Positions 53,844 through 62,920 are shown, counted from the stretch's first letter. The stretch: DNA of 64,000 bases from Bradyrhizobium ottawaense (GCF_900099825.1 NZ_LT629693.1:7203001-7267000); one strand, 5' to 3'. Translations and numbers: made by a program. Notes: a model not told the origin generated them from the letters alone.

Positions 53844-54317
53844 CTACGCCGTAACCTGCCTGGCTTGCTTCCCCGGCCGTGGCTTCAGCGTCGTATCCGC
53901 CTGTGTCAGCAGCCTTCCGTCCTCGGCATGGAGTTCGAGCCTGCGCACCGCCCGGCCGTTTTCCCTGTCGACCAGGATGGTGGCGATTTCCTCTGGCCGC
54001 TCGTCGAATTCCTCGCTCCATTGCCGTAGCGCCACCAGAACCGGAAACACGCCGCGGCCCTTCGGTGTCAGCAGATATTCCTGATAGGCGCTGCCGTCGG
54101 AGGCGGGCGCCGTTTTCAGGATGCCCTGATCGACCAGTGCGCGCAGCCGAACGGTCAGAATGTTCTTGGCGAGCCCCAGCTTCTTCTGGAATTCGCCGAA
54201 GCGGCGGCTGCCAAACAATGCCTCGCGAATGATCAGGATCGACCACCAGTCGCCGATCGCATCCAGCGATCGTGCGATCGGGCAGTCGTCGCGCTCAAAG
54301 CTCGTCCGTTTCACCAT
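53844..54317 (-). CDS. HxlR-family transcriptional regulator (pair with SDR)
   Basis: 157 residues. The winged helix is CPIARSLDAIGDWWSILIIR, FGEFQKKLGLAKNILTVRLR and YLLTPKGRGVFPVLVALRQW, with the typical N-terminal Cys that HxlR proteins may use for redox or ligand sensing. Start 54317 is spaced well from GGAG; 54323 is possible. It is divergent from the SDR gene with a long inverted repeat between. Confidence 0.9.
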   Translation of the reverse strand: MVKRTSFERDDCPIARSLDAIGDWWSILIIREALFGSRRFGEFQKKLGLAKNILTVRLRALVDQGILKTAPASDGSAYQEYLLTPKGRGVFPVLVALRQWSEEFDERPEEIATILVDRENGRAVRRLELHAEDGRLLTQADTTLKPRPGKQARQVTA

Positions 54318-54359
54318 GGCCATCTCCGAGGGATCGCAGGACCGATCACGGCCTTGTGT

Positions 54360-54415
54360 GGTTGCATTATAGAACCAGATGCCCTAGGTAGGCAATCTAG
54401 TTTAATAATGCAACC
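54360..54415. promoter_or_regulatory. Long inverted repeat between HxlR and SDR genes
   Basis: GGTTGCATTAT (54360-54370) and ATAATGCAACC (54405-54415) are perfect 11-base inverted arms; AGATGCC and GGCAATCT add weaker inner symmetry. The site lies over the SDR leader, as expected for an HxlR operator. Confidence 0.65.
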
Positions 54416-54428
54416 GATGGAGGCTATC

Positions 54429-55202
54429 ATGAGGCTGGCAAACAAGACGGCGTGGATTACCGGGGGCAACGCCGGCATCGGCCTTGCCACCGCGCGGTTG
54501 TTCGTGGCGGAGGGCGCGAAAGTGCTGATCACGGGACGAAACAAGGCGACGCTGGAGGCCGCGGCAAAAGAGCTCGGACCCAGCGCGCTCGCGATCGTCG
54601 CGGACGCGACTGATATTGCCGCGAACGACGCCGCGCTGAAGCAGGCAGTGGCCAAGTTCGGCAAGCTGGATGTCGTGTTTGCCAATGCAGGCATCGCCGG
54701 ACCGTCGCCGGTTGGCGGCACCACGCTTGAGGCGTTCGAGAATGTCATTCGGACCAATCTCACCTCGGTGTTCTTCACCGTGCAGTCGGCGCTGCCGCAT
54801 CTCAACGACAACGCCTCCATCATTCTCAATGGTTCTGTGATTTCCGTGCTCGGCATTCCCGGCCAATCGGCCTATGCCGCGGCCAAGGCCGGCGTGCGCG
54901 CGATGGCGCGATCCATGGCGTCGGAACTGTCGCCGCGCGGCATTCGCATCAACGTCGTATCGCCTGGCGCGATCCGCACCGCGATCTGGGGTCCTGCGGT
55001 CGCGACACCGGAAGCTGAAAAGGCGTTTGAAAAGAGGATTGCATTGTCGACGCCGCTCGGACGGCTCGGCGAGCCCGATCAGGTAGCCAGGACGGTGCTG
55101 TTCCTTGCTTCCGACGACGCCTCGCACGTCCAGGCCCAGGAACTGTTCGTCGATGGAGGTGCTACGGCATCACCGAGCGGCGCGCCGATCTACCGCGGAT
55201 AA
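54429..55202 (+). CDS. SDR-family oxidoreductase
   Basis: 257 residues. Rossmann motif TGGNAGIGLATA, NAG in VFANAGIAG, catalytic Ser in LNGSVIS and YxxxK in SAYAAAKAGVRAM. C-terminal PDQVARTVLFLASDDASHVQ and FVDGGAT complete a classical SDR. Substrate unknown. ATG at 54429 follows GGAGG; upstream ATGs at 54408 and 54417 lie in the operator. Confidence 0.93.
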   Translation: MRLANKTAWITGGNAGIGLATARLFVAEGAKVLITGRNKATLEAAAKELGPSALAIVADATDIAANDAALKQAVAKFGKLDVVFANAGIAGPSPVGGTTLEAFENVIRTNLTSVFFTVQSALPHLNDNASIILNGSVISVLGIPGQSAYAAAKAGVRAMARSMASELSPRGIRINVVSPGAIRTAIWGPAVATPEAEKAFEKRIALSTPLGRLGEPDQVARTVLFLASDDASHVQAQELFVDGGATASPSGAPIYRG

Positions 55203-55237
55203 GTCCCTGCCAAATTATTGAAACCGGTCGGTGCCAT

Positions 55238-55257
55238 CGGTGAAAAATCTTTCACCG
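55238..55257 (+). terminator. Hairpin after the SDR gene
   Basis: CGGTGAAA-AATC-TTTCACCG is a perfect eight-base stem 36 bases past the SDR stop codon. No T-run follows, so it is a weak terminator or RNA-stabilising hairpin. Confidence 0.45.
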
Positions 55258-55390
55258 GTTGCGCTGTCCGGTTCCCTCGTCTTGTGGACGTATTTTTGCG
55301 GTGCGCTCAAAAACATTGAACCTTCGTAGCCGGTGCCGAGACCTTCCGAAGTGCCGGGATTTTTGACTACGAAATCATTGGAGTGCAACC

Positions 55391-55549
55391 ATGCCGAAAG
55401 CCGCCCGCATTTCTAAACCGATCGCCGCTTCGTCGGCATCAGCGAATTCAGATAGCGCTCAATTCGTTTCAATCGCATTGTTTTCAGGTATCGGTCTTTT
55501 GATCTCGCTGGTTGCCGTCATCTTCGGTGTACAGGGTGCATGGCTCTGA
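55391..55549 (+). CDS. Small membrane protein, 52 residues
   Basis: Begins MPKAARISKPIAASSASANS and contains one membrane helix (SIALFSGIGLLISLVAVIFG, about 27-47), ending GVQGAWL. GGAG stands eight bases before the ATG. The coding pattern and ribosome site make it credible. It lies alone between the SDR and azoreductase genes. Function unknown; proteins of this size often assist larger membrane complexes. Confidence 0.6.
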   Translation: MPKAARISKPIAASSASANSDSAQFVSIALFSGIGLLISLVAVIFGVQGAWL

Positions 55550-55622
55550 GAATCCCCTTGTGACACCCGCCTGCCGCTGTCGTCAGGCAGCAGCAGGCGG
55601 TGACGACACGATGCGCGTCCTG

Positions 55623-56231
55623 CTACGCGGCGTTGAGGCTGCCCGCAGCCCTCAAGGCATCCGCCACCGCTTTCTCGCGATGCTCGGGACCGACCCCAAT
55701 TCCGTCGGCGGAAATGAATTCGGGATTGGTCACGCCGATAAAGCCGAACACCCAGCGCAGGTAGGTTTCCAGATGTTCGCCGACGGCGGCCGGCGTACCC
55801 GCGCCATAAAATCCGCCGCGCGAGATCGCAACGATCACGCGCTTGTTGCCGGCGAGACCTTCAACGCCCTGGGCGCCGTATTTGAATGTCTTGCCCGCTA
55901 CCAGAATGCGGTCGATCCAGGCCTTGAGTTGGCTCGGAATCGTAAAGTTGTACATCGGCGCGCCGAGCACGACGATGTCGGCGGCCAGAAATTCTTCCAG
56001 CACAGCATGGCCGGCGGCAAGGTCCTGCTGCAGCGCGGCTTCGGGCTCAGCGCCCTGACCGGCGGCCAGATGAGATCCTGAGAGATGCGCCAGTGGCGTC
56101 AGCGTCAGATCGCGGTAGCTGACGTCGAGGTGAGGGGTCGCCTTGCGCAGGCGATCGACGATGGCGGCGGAAACCTGGCGGCTGACGGAGTGGGGGCCCA
56201 GCACGCTGGAGTCGATGTGGAGTAGTTTCAT
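55623..56231 (-). CDS. azoR: FMN-dependent NADH-azoreductase
   Basis: 202 residues, usual length. Flavodoxin fold: [20 protein letters not shown] (FMN phosphate loop), [20 protein letters not shown] and [10 protein letters not shown]. It reduces azo bonds and quinones with NADH. AAGGGTGA precedes the ATG at 56231. It is divergent from an HxlR-type regulator. Confidence 0.93.
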   Translation of the reverse strand: MKLLHIDSSVLGPHSVSRQVSAAIVDRLRKATPHLDVSYRDLTLTPLAHLSGSHLAAGQGAEPEAALQQDLAAGHAVLEEFLAADIVVLGAPMYNFTIPSQLKAWIDRILVAGKTFKYGAQGVEGLAGNKRVIVAISRGGFYGAGTPAAVGEHLETYLRWVFGFIGVTNPEFISADGIGVGPEHREKAVADALRAAGSLNAA

Positions 56232-56327
56232 AAGTGTCACCCTTGGTATATGTTTGTAACTGGCGCTATATGAGTGACCACCTATATTTCCCGCAAGAAC
56301 GCACATTTTTGAAACCCGAGCACAGTC

Positions 56328-56729
56328 TTGAAACCCGAGCACACCCATGTGCCTGTCCCGCCGCCCAGTCCGCACCAGGACAGCGACTGCCGCGGCGTCG
56401 CTTCGATCCTGGGCAGGGTCGGCGACAAATGGAGCGTGTTCGTCATCATGAGGCTCGGCGACGGTCCAAGGCGCTTCAACGAGATCAAGCGCATGATCAG
56501 CGGCATCTCGCAGCGGATGCTGACGCTGACGCTGCGCGGCCTCGAACGGGATGGGCTGGTGACGCGAACGGTATTCCCGACCATTCCACCCCGCGTCGAT
56601 TACGAACTCACCGATCTCGGCCGCGGTCTGTCGAAGCCGGTCGAGGCACTCGGCAAATGGGCCTTTGATCACCGGGTCGAGATCGAAAGCGCGCGGACGA
56701 AATTCGACGGGCGTAACGACGATCACTGA
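56328..56729 (+). CDS. HxlR-family regulator (pair with azoR)
   Basis: 133 residues from a TTG. The Cys in [19 protein letters not shown] begins the HxlR winged helix; [22 protein letters not shown] and [20 protein letters not shown] complete it. TTGAAACCCGAGCACA is directly repeated at 56309 and 56328, and the second copy forms the start. It probably controls the divergent azoR. Confidence 0.88.
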   Translation: MKPEHTHVPVPPPSPHQDSDCRGVASILGRVGDKWSVFVIMRLGDGPRRFNEIKRMISGISQRMLTLTLRGLERDGLVTRTVFPTIPPRVDYELTDLGRGLSKPVEALGKWAFDHRVEIESARTKFDGRNDDH

Positions 56730-56731
56730 CT

Positions 56732-57180
56732 TCAGCGCTTTCGAGCGAAGTTGGTAATGCGGGCAGTTTTCAATGCCTGATTAAACATGGCGTTCAACGC
56801 GCTCGTAATGTCTGCGGGCGCGTTCGCCGTAAAAAAGAAACTTGGCGAGGTGCAGTTCTGCAAAACTGGCGGGATATACGGGATATTGGCGTTCGCGTCG
56901 AAATCTTCGGAATTGGCAAAGGTCGTTGGATTTTGGATCGGTTGGTAAGGGATATAGAGCACCGAAATGATGATACCACGGTTCTTCAACGTCGTGCACA
57001 GCGAGGGGGCTAAGGTCGTCGGGCTGTTGCTTCCCGACCAGCCGAGTTTCCACTGGGGTCTGATAGTTTTGTGCGCCGTCGGTCACGAGGAAAACGTACG
57101 GCAGAGTGTTGTTCCAGCTGCTGCCGTTGCCGACGCTGCTGATCAGCCTGGAAAGTTTCAGATTCAGCTTACACGAAACT
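56732..57180 (-). pseudogene. Decayed C-terminal fragment of a TadG/VWA protein
   Basis: Two frames together resemble the end of a TadG-type VWA protein. The first (from about 57164) reads LNLKLSRLISSVGNG, then LPYVFLVTDGAQNYQTPVE; the second resumes as LCTTLKNRGIIISVLYIPY and continues with PPVLQNCTSPSFFFTANAPA to a stop at 56732. A frameshift near 57000-57050 separates them. The N-terminal part with the membrane helix is missing. It is unlike the intact TadG at 17593 in the tail region, so it comes from a different paralogue. Confidence 0.7.
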
Positions 57181-57321
57181 TACAGGTGCCTTCCTGCTGC
57201 AAAGCTTGAGCCAAGCAATAATTCTGAATGGGCGATTCGTCGGCTACCTAGTAATGAAATCTTGATTATTCTGCCTCAGACGATGGCCATCATCGTCATG
57301 GCTGGCGATGACCTCAGTTGG

Positions 57322-57354
57322 AAAAACCGCCCTTTTCTCGGAGGGGCGGTTTTT
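57322..57354 (+). terminator. Rho-independent terminator without an upstream gene
   Basis: An 11-base stem (57322-57332 with 57344-57354) is followed by CTTTTT. No intact plus-strand gene precedes it, so it may be the relic of a lost gene; it can also act on the minus strand. Confidence 0.7.
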
Positions 57355-57402
57355 CTTTTTGCCGCCGCAGTTAGCTGCCGTCATGTCGCGTGTTGGCACT
57401 TT

Positions 57403-57424
57403 TCGGACATGGAGCGATGTCCGA
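57403..57424. repeat. Hairpin directly before the group II intron
   Basis: TCGGACAT and ATGTCCGA are perfect eight-base arms around GGAGCG; the intron 5' end follows five bases later. Some bacterial group II introns choose sites just after a stem-loop, so this may be the target signal. Confidence 0.55.
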
Positions 57425-57429
57425 CTTGA

Positions 57430-59420
57430 GTGTGCGCCGTGGAAAGGCGGCGCTTTCCAGTGGGTGTAAGTCCCACCCGGCAACCGCTCCAGCCGGAAGC
57501 AACCGGAGCAGTCATGGAGGTAACAAAGTGGCTGAAGCCTTCGGTATGCGTGTCACGAATTGGTGACAGCGCGAGTGTGCAGGCCGTAACGCGAGTAAAC
57601 GCCGAGCAAACCTCGAAAAGGACGATGCGCAGGCCGACCCGACCACTCTTTCGGGGAAGGCTGATACGGTTGGGTGCAAGAGCGAATTAATACTCCCAGC
57701 CGCTGCGCCGGGGTAGTGGCGACGGCATGTACACAAGGAAAGCGTACGCAACACGGGAAGCCCCATGGCGTGGCCAGCGATGACCAACCGAACGCCCGCG
57801 AGGGACAGGTCGGGCGCCTTGGGGTGGCGGAGAGGTTCGCAGTACCGCTGAAGCCGGGTAACGCCGGTGGAGGGAAGGGACCTCAGTTCAAGACAGACGC
57901 AACAAGTAGTGAGGGATTTGGAGATTGGGTAACCTATCAACTCCGAAAACTGTTCAGAAACTGCAGAAGGCGTTGCACGCGAAAGCGAAGGCAGAAGCCG
58001 GCTATCGGTTCTATGCCCTGTACGACAAGATCAGCCGCGAGGACATTCTGGCCCATGCCTATGCCCAGTGCCGCTCCAACAAGGGCGCACCGGGTGTGGA
58101 CGGTCAAGACTTTGCGGATATCGATGCGTATGGCGTAGGGCGATGGCTTGGCGAACTGGCGCTTGCGCTCCGGGAGGAAAGCTACCGACCGGATCCTATC
58201 AGAAGAGTGTTCATCCCGAAGGCCAACGGCAAGCTCAGGCCGCTGGGCATCTCGACCGTGCGGGATCGGGTCTGCATGACGGCAGCGATGCTGGTGCTGG
58301 AACCGATCTTCGAAGCCGACCTTCCACCCGAACAGTACGCGTACCGTCCTGGGCGAAATGCCCAGCAGGCGGTAATTGAGGTGGACCGGCTGCTGTTCCG
58401 AGGCCATCCGGAAGTCGTTGACGCCGACCTCGCGGACTACTTCGGGAGCATCCCCCATGCCGAACTACTAAAGTCGGTAGCGCGCCGGATTGTTGATCGG
58501 CGCGTGCTGCATCTGATCAAGATGTGGCTGGAATGCCCCGTAGAAGAAACCGATGATCGAGGAAGGAAGACACGCACGACCGAAGCCCGGGACAACCGGC
58601 GAGGCATCCCGCAAGGGTCACCCATCTCCCCACTACTGGCGAATATTTACATGCGCCGGTTTGTGCTGGGATGGAATATGCTCGGGTTGGAGCAAAGCCT
58701 CGGCTCTCGTATCGTGACCTACGCCGACGATCTCGTGATCCTGTGTCGGAGAGGCAAAGCCGAAGAAGCCTTGCAGCAACTGCGCAAGATCATGAGCAAG
58801 CTGAAGCTCACGGTCAACGAGGAGAAGACACGAATCTGCAGGGTTCCGGAAGGTGAGTTCGACTTCTTGGGCTACACGTTCGGACGGATGTTCTCAGAGA
58901 GAACCGGCCAGGCGCGCCTGGGATACCGGCCATCGAAGAAGAGCATCAAGCGCATGGTTGAGAAAATCCACGCACTGACAGACCGAACGGGGACATGGCA
59001 AGAAACCACAAAGCTGGTGGGCAAGGTGAACCGCACGCTGCGCGGATGGTCGAACTACTTCCAAGTAGGCACTGTCAGCAAGGCGTATCGGGCACTCGAT
59101 AGCTACACCGCGATGCGGTTGCGCCGGTGGTTGCGCATCAAGCACAAGGTCAGGCGACGCAAGGGCGGGACCTATCCACTCCCGCATCTCTACGGGCACT
59201 TCGGGCTCGTACGGCTGAGCATGCTTGGGCACGACGTGCCGTGGGTGAAGGCGTGACGTTTTGTCCGAGAGCCGGATGCGGGAAATCCGCCTGTCCGGTT
59301 CGATGAGCGGAGTGTGAAAACGGGGCCATGGTCGAACCAGTAAGGCACCGCCAAACGAAAGGGGCGGAAACAGATATGTTCGAACCTAAAACTACCGCGT
59401 CACACTTCGACTCTACCCGT
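57430..59420 (+). mobile_element. Group II intron with its own maturase
   Basis: The 5' end fits the group II consensus GUGYG (GTGTG at 57430 or GTGCG at 57432), followed by paired domain I segments such as GTGGG-TGTAAGT-CCCAC. Domain V is at 59269-59301: GAGCCGGATGCGG begins it, with the AGC catalytic triad at 59270-59272, a GAAA tetraloop and a closing GTCCGGTTC. The reverse transcriptase lies in domain IV. The 3' boundary is not resolved; a run up to CTCTACC near 59417 resembles the end of related introns, but this needs comparison. Confidence 0.8.
57925..59256 (+). CDS. ltrA: Group II intron reverse transcriptase/maturase
   Basis: 443 residues. Reverse transcriptase motifs: [57 protein letters not shown] and the catalytic [14 protein letters not shown] (YADD). 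The X/maturase domain includes [20 protein letters not shown]. There is no HNH endonuclease domain at the C-terminus. It copies and inserts the intron RNA and helps it splice. The start codon (TTG at 57925) is uncertain. Confidence 0.93.
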   Translation: MGNLSTPKTVQKLQKALHAKAKAEAGYRFYALYDKISREDILAHAYAQCRSNKGAPGVDGQDFADIDAYGVGRWLGELALALREESYRPDPIRRVFIPKANGKLRPLGISTVRDRVCMTAAMLVLEPIFEADLPPEQYAYRPGRNAQQAVIEVDRLLFRGHPEVVDADLADYFGSIPHAELLKSVARRIVDRRVLHLIKMWLECPVEETDDRGRKTRTTEARDNRRGIPQGSPISPLLANIYMRRFVLGWNMLGLEQSLGSRIVTYADDLVILCRRGKAEEALQQLRKIMSKLKLTVNEEKTRICRVPEGEFDFLGYTFGRMFSERTGQARLGYRPSKKSIKRMVEKIHALTDRTGTWQETTKLVGKVNRTLRGWSNYFQVGTVSKAYRALDSYTAMRLRRWLRIKHKVRRRKGGTYPLPHLYGHFGLVRLSMLGHDVPWVKA

Positions 59421-59458
59421 TGTGTGCACCAAAGCGGGCTCCGCCGATCACTGCAGAT

Positions 59459-60603
59459 TTATGATGAGTCCACGCCCTGGATCAGCGACACCATCCCGCC
59501 GCCGTGACGCTCCAGCCGACCGGCCAGCTCGAGTTCGAGCAGCACGGTGCGCACGATCGTGGGCGAGGCGCCCGACATCCGGATCAGATCGTCGAGGCTG
59601 ACCGGGCTCGGCCCGAGCAGATCGGTGATGCGTGCGCGTTCGCCGGCGCCGGCGTCGAAATCGAGCGGCTCGTTGTCCGGTTCGTTTGCGCCAAACGTGA
59701 TCGGCCGCTCCATGATCGGCGCTACCGCGTTGATGACGTCGGCGGCTTCCGTGGTCAGCGTCGCACCCTGCTTGATCAGGTCGTTGGTGCCGGCGGCGCG
59801 CGGATCGAGCGGCGAGCCCGGTACGGCAAAAACCTCGCGGCCCTGTTCGGCAGCCATCCGCGCCGTGATCAGCGAACCCGAGCGATGGGCAGCCTCGACC
59901 ACGACGACGCCGAGGGCGGCGCCCGAAATCAGCCGGTTGCGGCGTGGAAAATCGCGGGCGCGCGGTACGTGGCCGAGCGGCATTTCGGAGAGATTGCGCC
60001 GCCGTGATCGAGCAGTGCGGCCAGCAGATCCTCGTGCTCGGGCGGATAGATCCGGTCATGGCCGCCGGCCAGTACCGCAACCGTGCCGCACTGGATTGTT
60101 GAGCGATGCGCGGCCTGATCGATGCCGCGCGCCAGTCCGGAAATGACGACAAAGCCGGCGTCGCCGAGATCGTGCGCCAGTTGGCTGGCGAATTTCAGTC
60201 CGGCGCCGGAGGCGTTGCGGGAGCCGACGATCGCGATCATCGGCCTTATGAGGACGTCGGGCGAACCGCGCACGCGCACGCCGAGCAGGGGAGGCGCGTC
60301 GTCGAGTGTCGCCAGCCGTGGCGGATAGGCGGCTTCGCCGGGGGCGACCAGCGAGACGCCAATTCTCTTCGCCGCCGCAAGTTCAGCGCGCGCATCCTCT
60401 TCGCTGCAGATGCGCCCGCTACGCGCTGCCCCTCCGCGTCGCGCCAGATCGGGCAGGCGTTCCAGCGCGGTACGCGCGTCGCCGAAATGGTTCAGCAGCG
60501 AGCGAAATGTCCGCGGGCCGACATTGTCGGACCGGATCAGCCGCAGCCGGTCGATCCGGTCGGCTTCGGTGAGGTAGCAGGGGCCTAGTGTGCGGTCGTG
60601 CAT
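59459..60603 (-). pseudogene. dprA: DNA-processing protein DprA, frameshifted
   Basis: DprA loads RecA on incoming single-stranded DNA. The N-terminal part (60603 to about 59990) has the SAM-like helices and Rossmann elements [33 protein letters not shown] and [18 protein letters not shown]. The frame then reads out of register at a GAGAGA tract (59988-59993). The remainder, [40 protein letters not shown] and a winged-helix tail, continues in another frame to a normal stop. Removing two bases would restore one protein of about 380 residues. Either a true mutation or a sequencing error. Confidence 0.88.
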
Positions 60604-60668
60604 GCAGGTCCAGCTTTGCCCAACCGGAGATTGCGATCAACCTGTTTGAGGCGAAGCGTCTCGGCGTC

Positions 60669-60878
60669 TCAGCTGCAACAGGCGCTTTTTCCGCTTTCCT
60701 GGACAGGGGGACACGGCACGGAGCCGAATGAACAGAACACGCAGCAATCACCCGCGAGTGGCTTCAGTTTCTCGCCGCAGCCCTTGCAGACATAGAAGAA
60801 CTGGCAGGCGTTTGTTGGCATTTGCTCAACGGCCTGATGGCTGCATTGCGGACAGGTCAGGGTGGATTCAAGCTGCAT
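60669..60878 (-). CDS. GDCCVxC-domain small protein
   Basis: 69 residues. It has two Cys pairs (CPQC and CKGC) of a zinc-ribbon kind and the signature GDCCVFCSFGSVPCPP. Proteins with this GDCCVxC motif are a recognised family, some with selenocysteine at the cysteine pair, often beside mercury or thiol genes. Here all positions are Cys. ATG at 60878 begins MQLESTLTCPQC; a longer in-frame start is less likely. It is divergent from the amidase. Confidence 0.8.
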   Translation of the reverse strand: MQLESTLTCPQCSHQAVEQMPTNACQFFYVCKGCGEKLKPLAGDCCVFCSFGSVPCPPVQESGKSACCS

Positions 60879-60965
60879 CACGGGCTCGCGCGGACGATTT
60901 TGACAGCGGCGAGGCAATCATATTGCATCCAGCCGCTGCGATCAAAAGTAAAAGGAACGCCATCC

Positions 60966-62201
60966 ATGATCTCGCTCGCCGATCTTCAACGCCGCATCGC
61001 CGCCGGCGAACTCTCCGCCGACGCGGCGATTGCTCAATCTCTGGCAGCGATCGGCGCGCAGGACAAGACCATCGGCGCCTTCGTCTGCCGTGCCGATAGC
61101 GTGCGCGCGGCGAGCGCCGGCCCGCTGCGCGGCATCGCGGTCGGCATCAAGGACATCATGGACACCGCGGATTTCCCGACCGAGATGGGCTCGCCGATCT
61201 ACCGCGGACACCGGCCGCGCGGCGATGCGGCCGTGGTGATGATGCTGAAGCAGGCCGGCGCCAGCATCGTCGGCAAGACCACGACCACGGCATTCGCCTC
61301 AACCGATCCGACCGCGACGCTCAATCCGCATAACCACGGCCACACGCCCGGAGGATCCTCATCGGGCTCGGCGGCGGCGGTTGCGGCCGGCATGATCCCG
61401 CTGGCGCTGGGAACGCAGACCGGCGGCTCGGTGATCCGCCCGGCGTCGTTCTGCGGCGTGGCTGCGATCAAGCCATCCTATCGCCTGCTGCCGACGGTCG
61501 GCGTCAAATGCTATTCGTGGACGCTGGATACGGTTGGCCTGTTTGCCGCCGGTGTGAGCGACGTCGCGCACGGGCTTGCCGCCATGACCGGGCGGCCCGA
61601 ATTGCTACCGCAGGCGTCCGTGCCGACGCCGCGCATCGGCATCGTGACGCAGGATTTCGCCGGCGCGCCGGAAGCATCCGGCGGCGAGGCGCTGCGGATC
61701 GCAACCAGGGCCACTGAGCGCGCCGGAGCGACGGCGCGTGCGCTGGAACTGCCCGAGATCGTTGCCGAAGCGTGGCGCGTGCACCCGGTGCTACAGGAAT
61801 TCGAGGCGCATCAGGCGCTGGCCTGGGAGTACCGCGAAAATTACGACGCGATGGCGCCGCTCATTCGCGGGCGGCTCGACGAAAGCAAGGGCACGCTGCC
61901 GGCTGCCTATGACGAGGCCTTGCGAATTGCGCGCCGCGCGCGACACGCGCTGGCACAGGTGTTCGAGGACGTCGACGTGCTGCTGACCCTGTCCGCGCCG
62001 GGTGCTGCACCAAAGGGATTGGGCTCGACGGGCGACGCCCGCTACAACCGGCTGTGGACGCTGATGGGCGTGCCCTGCGTCAACATTCCCGCGCATGTTG
62101 CGGATGGCGGACTGCCGGTCGGCGTGCAGGTCATCGCACGATACAGCGCAGATGCCGAAGCATTGGCGGCGGCGCGGTTTGTCGAGCAGGCGCTGAAGTA
62201 G
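60966..62201 (+). CDS. Amidase-signature family protein
   Basis: 411 residues. The Ser-cisSer-Lys triad is visible: Lys in AVGIKDIMDTADF, cis-Ser in HTPGGSSSGSAAAVAAGM and the nucleophile Ser in GTQTGGSVIRPASFCG. It hydrolyses an amide; the acyl substrate is not evident. It is not GatA (too short and alone). The TAG stop codon is formed by the first bases of the second REP-like repeat. Confidence 0.9.
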   Translation: MISLADLQRRIAAGELSADAAIAQSLAAIGAQDKTIGAFVCRADSVRAASAGPLRGIAVGIKDIMDTADFPTEMGSPIYRGHRPRGDAAVVMMLKQAGASIVGKTTTTAFASTDPTATLNPHNHGHTPGGSSSGSAAAVAAGMIPLALGTQTGGSVIRPASFCGVAAIKPSYRLLPTVGVKCYSWTLDTVGLFAAGVSDVAHGLAAMTGRPELLPQASVPTPRIGIVTQDFAGAPEASGGEALRIATRATERAGATARALELPEIVAEAWRVHPVLQEFEAHQALAWEYRENYDAMAPLIRGRLDESKGTLPAAYDEALRIARRARHALAQVFEDVDVLLTLSAPGAAPKGLGSTGDARYNRLWTLMGVPCVNIPAHVADGGLPVGVQVIARYSADAEALAAARFVEQALK

Positions 62202-62274
62202 CCCGGATGAGCGAAGCGACATCCGGGACTAATTTGACGGCGGCCCCGGATATCGCTGCGCTCATCCGGGCTAC
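62198..62274. repeat. REP-like palindromic repeat, copy 2
   Basis: Same family as 28912-28989: GTAGCCCGGATGAGCGAAGC at the left and a mirrored GCGCTCATCCGGGCTAC at the right, with a different loop and several arm changes. Its first four bases overlap the amidase stop codon. Confidence 0.85.
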
Positions 62275-62282
62275 GAAAACTT

Positions 62283-62876
62283 CTACTTCGCCCCGATCTT
62301 GCTTTCCGTGCCCGCCTGCAACCGCTTGATGTTTTCGCGGTGCTTGTAGAACAACAGCAAGGTCATCACGACACACAGGGACGCCAGCACCGGTTGACCA
62401 AACCACCACAGGAACAGCGGCGTCACGAAGGCCGCAACCAGCCCTGCCAGCGACGAGTAGCGGGCGGCGAAAGCGACGGCGAGCCACATCAGGCAGAACA
62501 CGACGGCGGCCGGCCAGAACAGCCCGATCAGCACGCCGATATAGGTCGCGACACCTTTGCCGCCGTTGAATTTGAGCCAGACCGGAAACAGATGGCCGAG
62601 AAAGGCGCCGAGCGCTGCCAGTATCGCGGCATCGGGGCCGGCGTAATAGCCCATGATGACCACCGCGATCGTACCCTTCAGCGCATCGCCGATCAGGGTT
62701 GCGGCGGCGAGGCCCTTGCTGCCGGTGCGCAGCACGTTGGTGGCGCCGATACTGCCGGAGCCGATCGAGCGCAGATCCTGCGTGCCGGCGAGTTTGGTCA
62801 GCACCAGCCCGAACGGGATCGAGCCGAGCAGATAGCCGAACCCGAACGCGACGACGAGAAACGCGTCAGACGTCAT
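62283..62876 (-). CDS. plsY: Acyl-phosphate:glycerol-3-phosphate acyltransferase
   Basis: 197 residues, five membrane helices. Motifs: [38 protein letters not shown], and [20 protein letters not shown]. PlsY makes lysophosphatidate from acyl-phosphate at the inner membrane. ATG at 62876 is preceded by GGGAG. The 5' neighbour is pyrC on the same strand. Confidence 0.96.
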   Translation of the reverse strand: MTSDAFLVVAFGFGYLLGSIPFGLVLTKLAGTQDLRSIGSGSIGATNVLRTGSKGLAAATLIGDALKGTIAVVIMGYYAGPDAAILAALGAFLGHLFPVWLKFNGGKGVATYIGVLIGLFWPAAVVFCLMWLAVAFAARYSSLAGLVAAFVTPLFLWWFGQPVLASLCVVMTLLLFYKHRENIKRLQAGTESKIGAK

Positions 62877-62920
62877 TGCCGTTGCTCCCGTCGCTACAAA
62901 TTTCCCGCGCATCGAAGACT

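Noticed and set aside
56229..56330. Operator between azoR and its HxlR gene
   Set aside because: Some partial symmetry (ATATG repeats, GTGTCAC/GTGACC) was seen but no clean inverted repeat that I can defend.
57430..57924. Possible protein-coding frames in the 5' part of the intron
   Set aside because: Short frames here are explained by the structured intron RNA.
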